From NCBI RefSeq assembly GCF_052056295.1, contig NZ_CP182494.1:310001-374000 (forward strand): a DNA stretch of 64,000 bases. Direction: 5' to 3'. Positions within the stretch are counted from its first letter, which is position 1, and every line of letters starts with the position of its first letter. The notes beneath the pieces are model-generated. The model did not search any database, had not been told where the DNA came from, and saw only the letters and a program-made list of their open reading frames with translations. Source of the DNA: Catenovulum sp052056295 (GTDB lineage: Bacteria; Pseudomonadota; Gammaproteobacteria; Enterobacterales; Alteromonadaceae). Position numbers and translations under genes: made by a program. This document shows positions 60,137-64,000 of the stretch, in pieces.

Positions 60137-61690
60137 GTGTCTGAAGAGCAATTAGAGTTACTGAAAAAGAAGCTAGTCGTTTCTGTACGTTCGCGGCAAA
60201 GCCTAGAGCGAACTTATGAACAACAATTTGCAACTTTAACCGGATTTATCAGCCGTCTAACAAACGTTTGTAAAGGAATAGACGTCGAGCTAGACAATCG
60301 CTTGGCTAAACTCCGTGCATATTTGGCTAAAAACCCAGATATGCAAAATTTATCGCCATTATTAAGTCATATCGAACAACTGCTTTCGCAGCACAGCACC
60401 CGATTAGCGTTAAATCTAAAACAAACCAGCAGTACGCTTAAAGCCGCCGGTAAACAACTCCAGCAAGTTAAAAACTTAGATCCAGAATTCCGCCGCGAAT
60501 TGCGTAGCTATATGCAAGCGTTAGAAGAGCCTAAATCTTCCTTGTTGCATTATTTACCTTGCATTGAAAACCTCGCAAGCCTCTATCACAAGTGCCTTGC
60601 TATTCAATCTGGCAACAAAGGGCCAGAAATTGATGCGAAAGCGCTTAAAGGTTTACAAAGTGACATTAGCGCAGAGTTAGTTAATATTTTAAGCAATATT
60701 GCGTTTTCTGGTGAAAATGCTGAAAAAATTGATGCGCTGCGAGAAATTTTATCCGCAACTGTTACACCTGAAATATTGGTAAATAGCTGTGTTGAAATTA
60801 TTCGTATCGTTATCAACAGTATTGCCGAAGAACGTCAATCTGCCCAAAGTTTCTTATTTAGTTTAAATGATGCGCTGAACTCAGTGCACACAGCCGTTGC
60901 AAGCTCTATCAATGGCAGCACAGAGATTAACCAATCTAAACAAGAACTAAACGATAAACTTAAAAAAGATTTAGCCGGTATGTCTGCCGAAATTGAAAAA
61001 GCTAAGTCGTTAGATGTTCTCAAAAAACAAATAAACGGCAGAATTGCCGACATAGTAGACGCTTTAACCAAAAAAGAAGAGTTAGAAGTTCAAGAACACG
61101 ACTTATTAATAAACAGTTTAAGTCAAATGGAAGAACGTTTATTTGAGCTTGAAAAAGAAGCAGAAGAATATAAAAAGAAACTGTCTGAACAAAGGTTTAA
61201 ATCATTGCAGGATGCTCTGACTAAATTACCGAACCGTGCTTCTATGGACGAGCGCATGGAATTAGAATATCGCCGTTGGATGCGCTACAACCACGACTTG
61301 TGCATCGCAGTTGCCGATATTGATCACTTCAAATCAATTAACGATACCTTTGGCCACTCAGTTGGTGACAGAGTATTGCAGATTGTTGCCGCATGTTTGC
61401 AAAAGGGTTTACGCGAAACCGACTTTATCGCCCGTTACGGTGGCGAAGAGTTTGTCATGTTATTCCCTGAGTCTAAACTTAAAGATATTGAAAAACGCCT
61501 AGAGCATATTCGAGCGGAAGTTAAAAAAATTCCATTTAAGTTTAAAAATGCAGATTTAGTTGTGACTATTTCTATGGGCTTAACCCAATTTAAAGCCATA
61601 GACCAACCCCAAAGTGCATTTGATAGAGCTGACCAAGCTTTATATGACGCCAAATCAGGTGGACGAGACAAGATAGTGCTTAAAAGATAA
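60137..61690 (+). CDS. Diguanylate cyclase with long helical sensor region
   Basis: The 517-residue product starts at GTG 60137. Residues 1-340 are helical and coiled coil with no membrane segment or known sensor. They are followed by a GGDEF domain with RYGGEEF near 431-437 and an inhibitory-site RETD before it. It should synthesise cyclic di-GMP and likely forms dimers through the coiled coil. It stands alone between queF and ppnN. Confidence 0.9.
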   Translation: MSEEQLELLKKKLVVSVRSRQSLERTYEQQFATLTGFISRLTNVCKGIDVELDNRLAKLRAYLAKNPDMQNLSPLLSHIEQLLSQHSTRLALNLKQTSSTLKAAGKQLQQVKNLDPEFRRELRSYMQALEEPKSSLLHYLPCIENLASLYHKCLAIQSGNKGPEIDAKALKGLQSDISAELVNILSNIAFSGENAEKIDALREILSATVTPEILVNSCVEIIRIVINSIAEERQSAQSFLFSLNDALNSVHTAVASSINGSTEINQSKQELNDKLKKDLAGMSAEIEKAKSLDVLKKQINGRIADIVDALTKKEELEVQEHDLLINSLSQMEERLFELEKEAEEYKKKLSEQRFKSLQDALTKLPNRASMDERMELEYRRWMRYNHDLCIAVADIDHFKSINDTFGHSVGDRVLQIVAACLQKGLRETDFIARYGGEEFVMLFPESKLKDIEKRLEHIRAEVKKIPFKFKNADLVVTISMGLTQFKAIDQPQSAFDRADQALYDAKSGGRDKIVLKR

Positions 61691-61853
61691 GCTATTATTT
61701 TTCTTCACTTTTTCAAAAAATGAGTAATACTTAAACTACACTGTTGTTTAAAGTGTTATAGCAGCAACGGCGCTGTTAATGTTTCTATCATCAACTGCAT
61801 GATAACTAGAATATTAACGCGTTGGGCATGCGTTCATCATGAAGGAGTGAAGT

Positions 61854-63212
61854 ATGATAGTAGAAATTAATCCACTTGGCAGCATGGATTTATTGTCACA
61901 ACTGGAAGTCGACAAATTAAAACAATCTTCAACCAGCGAGTTATATCGCTTATACCGCAATTGTTCACTTGCTGTGCTTAATGTTGGCAGTCACACCGAC
62001 AGCAGCGCTGAAATTTACGACCAGTTTCAAGATTTTGATATTGATGTTATTCGTCGTGAGCGTGGAGTCAAAATTAAATTAATTAATCCGCCCAGCCATG
62101 CTTTTGTTGACGGCGAATTAATTGTTGGCATTAAAGAGTTATTGTTTGCGGTATTGCGTGACATTTTGTACACAGGTGTGCGCCTGCGCGATTTAAGTAA
62201 AATTGATTTACACGATCCTAGCCATGTTACTCACTATGTTTTTGATATTTTGCGCAATGCTGGCGCAATAAAAACTCAAACTGATCCAAACATGGTGGTA
62301 TGTTGGGGCGGTCACTCAATACGTGAACATGAATATCAATATACCAAAGATGTTGGTTATCAAATGGGTTTACGTGGGCTAAATATTTGTACTGGCTGTG
62401 GTCCAGGTGCAATGAAAGGCCCAATGAAAGGTGCAACCATTGGTCATTTGAAACAAAGGGTTAAAGGTGCTCGCTACTTAGGTTTAACTGAACCTTCTAT
62501 TATTGCTGCTGAACCACCTAACCCTATTGTTAATGAATTAGTTATATTGCCAGACATAGAAAAACGCTTAGAAGCGTTTTTGCGTGCTGCACATGGCATA
62601 GTGATATTTCCAGGTGGTGCAGGTACAGCAGAAGAGTTGTTATATCTGCTAGGTATAATGTTACATCCAGCAAATAATAAACAGTGTTTGCCCATTGTGT
62701 TAACAGGCCCAAGGGAAAGCGCTAATTATTTTGAAGAATTAGACAAATTTGTCCGCGCAACTTTAGGTGACGAAGCGGCTAACTTGTATACGATAATTGT
62801 TGATGACCCAACAAAAGTTGCGCAGCATATTAAGAGTTACATGACTGAAGTTCGCAACAACCGAAAACACAGTGGCGATGCATATCATTTTAATTGGTCA
62901 TTAAAAATTGATCCTGCGTTCCAGCAACCTTTTATTCCGAATCATAAAAATGTAGCTGAATTAGACTTACATTTTGATCAAGAAAAATCAGTACTCGCGG
63001 CTAATTTGCGTCGAACCTTTTCGGCTATCGTAGCTGGTAATGTGAAAGAAGAAGGCATTTTAGAAATTGCACGCAATGGTCCATTTCAAATCAATGGTGA
63101 TAAAAAATTGATGTTGATGATAGATAAGCTGCTGAAAGCCTTTGTTGAACAAGGTAGAATGAAATTACCAGGCACTAAATACGAACCTTGTTACCAAATC
63201 GTTCAAACATAA
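61854..63212 (+). CDS. ppnN: Pyrimidine/purine nucleotide 5'-monophosphate nucleosidase
   Basis: The 452-residue protein carries the LOG-type motif PGGAGTAEELLYLLGIML near 252-269 within the larger PpnN (YgdH) frame. The N terminus is conserved (DVIRRERGVKIKLINPP) and so is CTGCGPGAMKGPMKGA. PpnN splits nucleoside monophosphates to base and ribose 5-phosphate and is activated by (p)ppGpp in E. coli. AAGGAGTGA precedes the ATG. The SDR gene follows after 19 bases. Confidence 0.94.
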   Translation: MIVEINPLGSMDLLSQLEVDKLKQSSTSELYRLYRNCSLAVLNVGSHTDSSAEIYDQFQDFDIDVIRRERGVKIKLINPPSHAFVDGELIVGIKELLFAVLRDILYTGVRLRDLSKIDLHDPSHVTHYVFDILRNAGAIKTQTDPNMVVCWGGHSIREHEYQYTKDVGYQMGLRGLNICTGCGPGAMKGPMKGATIGHLKQRVKGARYLGLTEPSIIAAEPPNPIVNELVILPDIEKRLEAFLRAAHGIVIFPGGAGTAEELLYLLGIMLHPANNKQCLPIVLTGPRESANYFEELDKFVRATLGDEAANLYTIIVDDPTKVAQHIKSYMTEVRNNRKHSGDAYHFNWSLKIDPAFQQPFIPNHKNVAELDLHFDQEKSVLAANLRRTFSAIVAGNVKEEGILEIARNGPFQINGDKKLMLMIDKLLKAFVEQGRMKLPGTKYEPCYQIVQT

Positions 63213-63231
63213 AGAAAATACTTAAAATATT

Positions 63232-63930
63232 ATGAAAACCGTCTTAATAACTGGGGCCAATCGTGGAATTGGCCTTGAATTCACCAAACAATACGCAGAA
63301 GCTGGTTACACAGTTTTTGCAACTACCCGAACACCATTGGAATCAGCTGAGTTAAATGCATTAGCTAAAAAACTTGGCAATATTAAAATTTTATCGCTCG
63401 ATATAACCGATGAAAAACAAATCGCTGGCATTAAAAGCATGTTAAATGGTCAAGCAATTGATATTTTAATCGCTAACGCTGGTTATTATGGGCCGAAAGA
63501 CGAACGTAGTCAGTTCGGTCAAATAGACCAAGTTGAATGGCTGAAAACGCTAGAAATTAATACCATAGCGCCGTTAAAATTTGCTGAAGCTATGATAGAT
63601 AATGTCTTGCTTGGGCAAGAGCGAAAAATTGCATTTTTAAGCAGTAAAATGGGCAGCATGGCAGACAATGGCTCTGGTGGTAGTTATATTTACCGTAGTT
63701 CAAAAGCTGCACTAAATGCTGTTAGCAAAAGTTTAGCGGTAGATTTAGCTGAATACGACGTTAAAGTTGTTGCCCTACACCCAGGCTGGGTACAAACAGA
63801 TATGGGTGGCCCTAACGCATTAATTAATACCACGGCATCAGTAACTGGTTTACGTAAAGTCGTTGATAAGTTAACTGCCAAAACAAGCGGCGGGTTTTAC
63901 GCTTATGATGGCCAGTCTATCCCTTGGTAA
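63232..63930 (+). CDS. SDR family oxidoreductase (C-factor-like)
   Basis: The 232-residue short-chain dehydrogenase has TGANRGIGLE at 7-16, an NAG motif in IANAGYYGP, Ser in FLSSKMGSM and the catalytic YRSSK near 154-158. The pattern matches the CsgA/C-factor-like subgroup. The substrate is unknown. It is close enough to ppnN for one transcript. An imperfect hairpin (AAAC/GTTT with CGGC/GCCG, near 63941-63960) follows but lacks a clear T-run. Confidence 0.88.
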   Translation: MKTVLITGANRGIGLEFTKQYAEAGYTVFATTRTPLESAELNALAKKLGNIKILSLDITDEKQIAGIKSMLNGQAIDILIANAGYYGPKDERSQFGQIDQVEWLKTLEINTIAPLKFAEAMIDNVLLGQERKIAFLSSKMGSMADNGSGGSYIYRSSKAALNAVSKSLAVDLAEYDVKVVALHPGWVQTDMGGPNALINTTASVTGLRKVVDKLTAKTSGGFYAYDGQSIPW

Positions 63931-64000
63931 CAGAAATTAAACCTCGGCCGTTTGCCGGTTTAGTTGTTGTAAAAAGTTTATTTGCTATATGCAAACAACA

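Noticed and set aside
1..64000. CRISPR array, prophage or transposase gene
   Set aside because: No regularly spaced repeats and no recognisable phage or transposase proteins were found on either strand.

Overview
The window looks like chromosomal DNA of a marine gammaproteobacterium, most plausibly an alteromonad (Alteromonadales, near Catenovulum or Alteromonadaceae). This is inferred from AT-rich codon use, the gamma-typical pairs mfd-csiV and syd-queF, an LldD close to the enterobacterial one, an arginine succinyltransferase (ast) pair, a pectate lyase, many two-component and GGDEF genes, and alteromonad-style intergenic palindromic repeats. No rRNA, tRNA, CRISPR array, phage or transposase gene was recognised.

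Layout. 1-2.1 kb: integron-type gene cassettes without an integrase in view, with one convincing attC site (1693-1764), a degenerate one before it, and a GIY-YIG/DUF4357 cassette gene. 2.1-19.3 kb: a surface-polysaccharide locus. A minus-strand operon encodes a GT4 glycosyltransferase, flippase, O-antigen ligase-type protein, hexapeptide acyltransferase, second glycosyltransferase, secreted LruC-domain protein and Ser/Thr-rich lipoprotein. A divergent plus-strand operon encodes a GT2 glycosyltransferase, two response regulators and a histidine kinase. A facing hybrid kinase and Hpt protein give a full phosphorelay parts list, and another GT4 gene closes the locus. 19.3-32 kb: accessory and housekeeping genes, including a DUF4177-YidD-TM2-M48 membrane cluster, lldD with a LysR regulator, a DUF2256-Fe-S photolyase pair and two orphan binding proteins. 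32-38.9 kb: PL10 pectate lyase, a cation transporter, astA-astD, and rsgA behind a structured leader with a 13-codon leader ORF.

38.9-46.4 kb: nrdD, with FNR-like and paired NrdR-like sites and a 168-base nested palindrome upstream; nrdG lies 3 kb away across four opposite-strand genes; then pdxH and an argD/astC-type aminotransferase behind ArgR-like boxes. 46.4-51.4 kb: mfd-csiV. 51.4-54.8 kb: a MITE-like palindrome followed by a tightly coupled operon of AI-2E-type permease, amidoligase, class I glutamine-amidotransferase-like hydrolase and YqaA-type membrane protein. 55-64 kb: a Kef-type antiporter, two diguanylate cyclases, syd/queF, ppnN and an SDR enzyme.

The least-described candidates are the amidoligase/GATase operon, the polysaccharide-phosphorelay locus that ends in secreted Ser/Thr-rich proteins, the rsgA leader, and the DUF4177-YidD-TM2-M48 cluster. 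All functional statements rest on reading motifs by eye; no database search was run.
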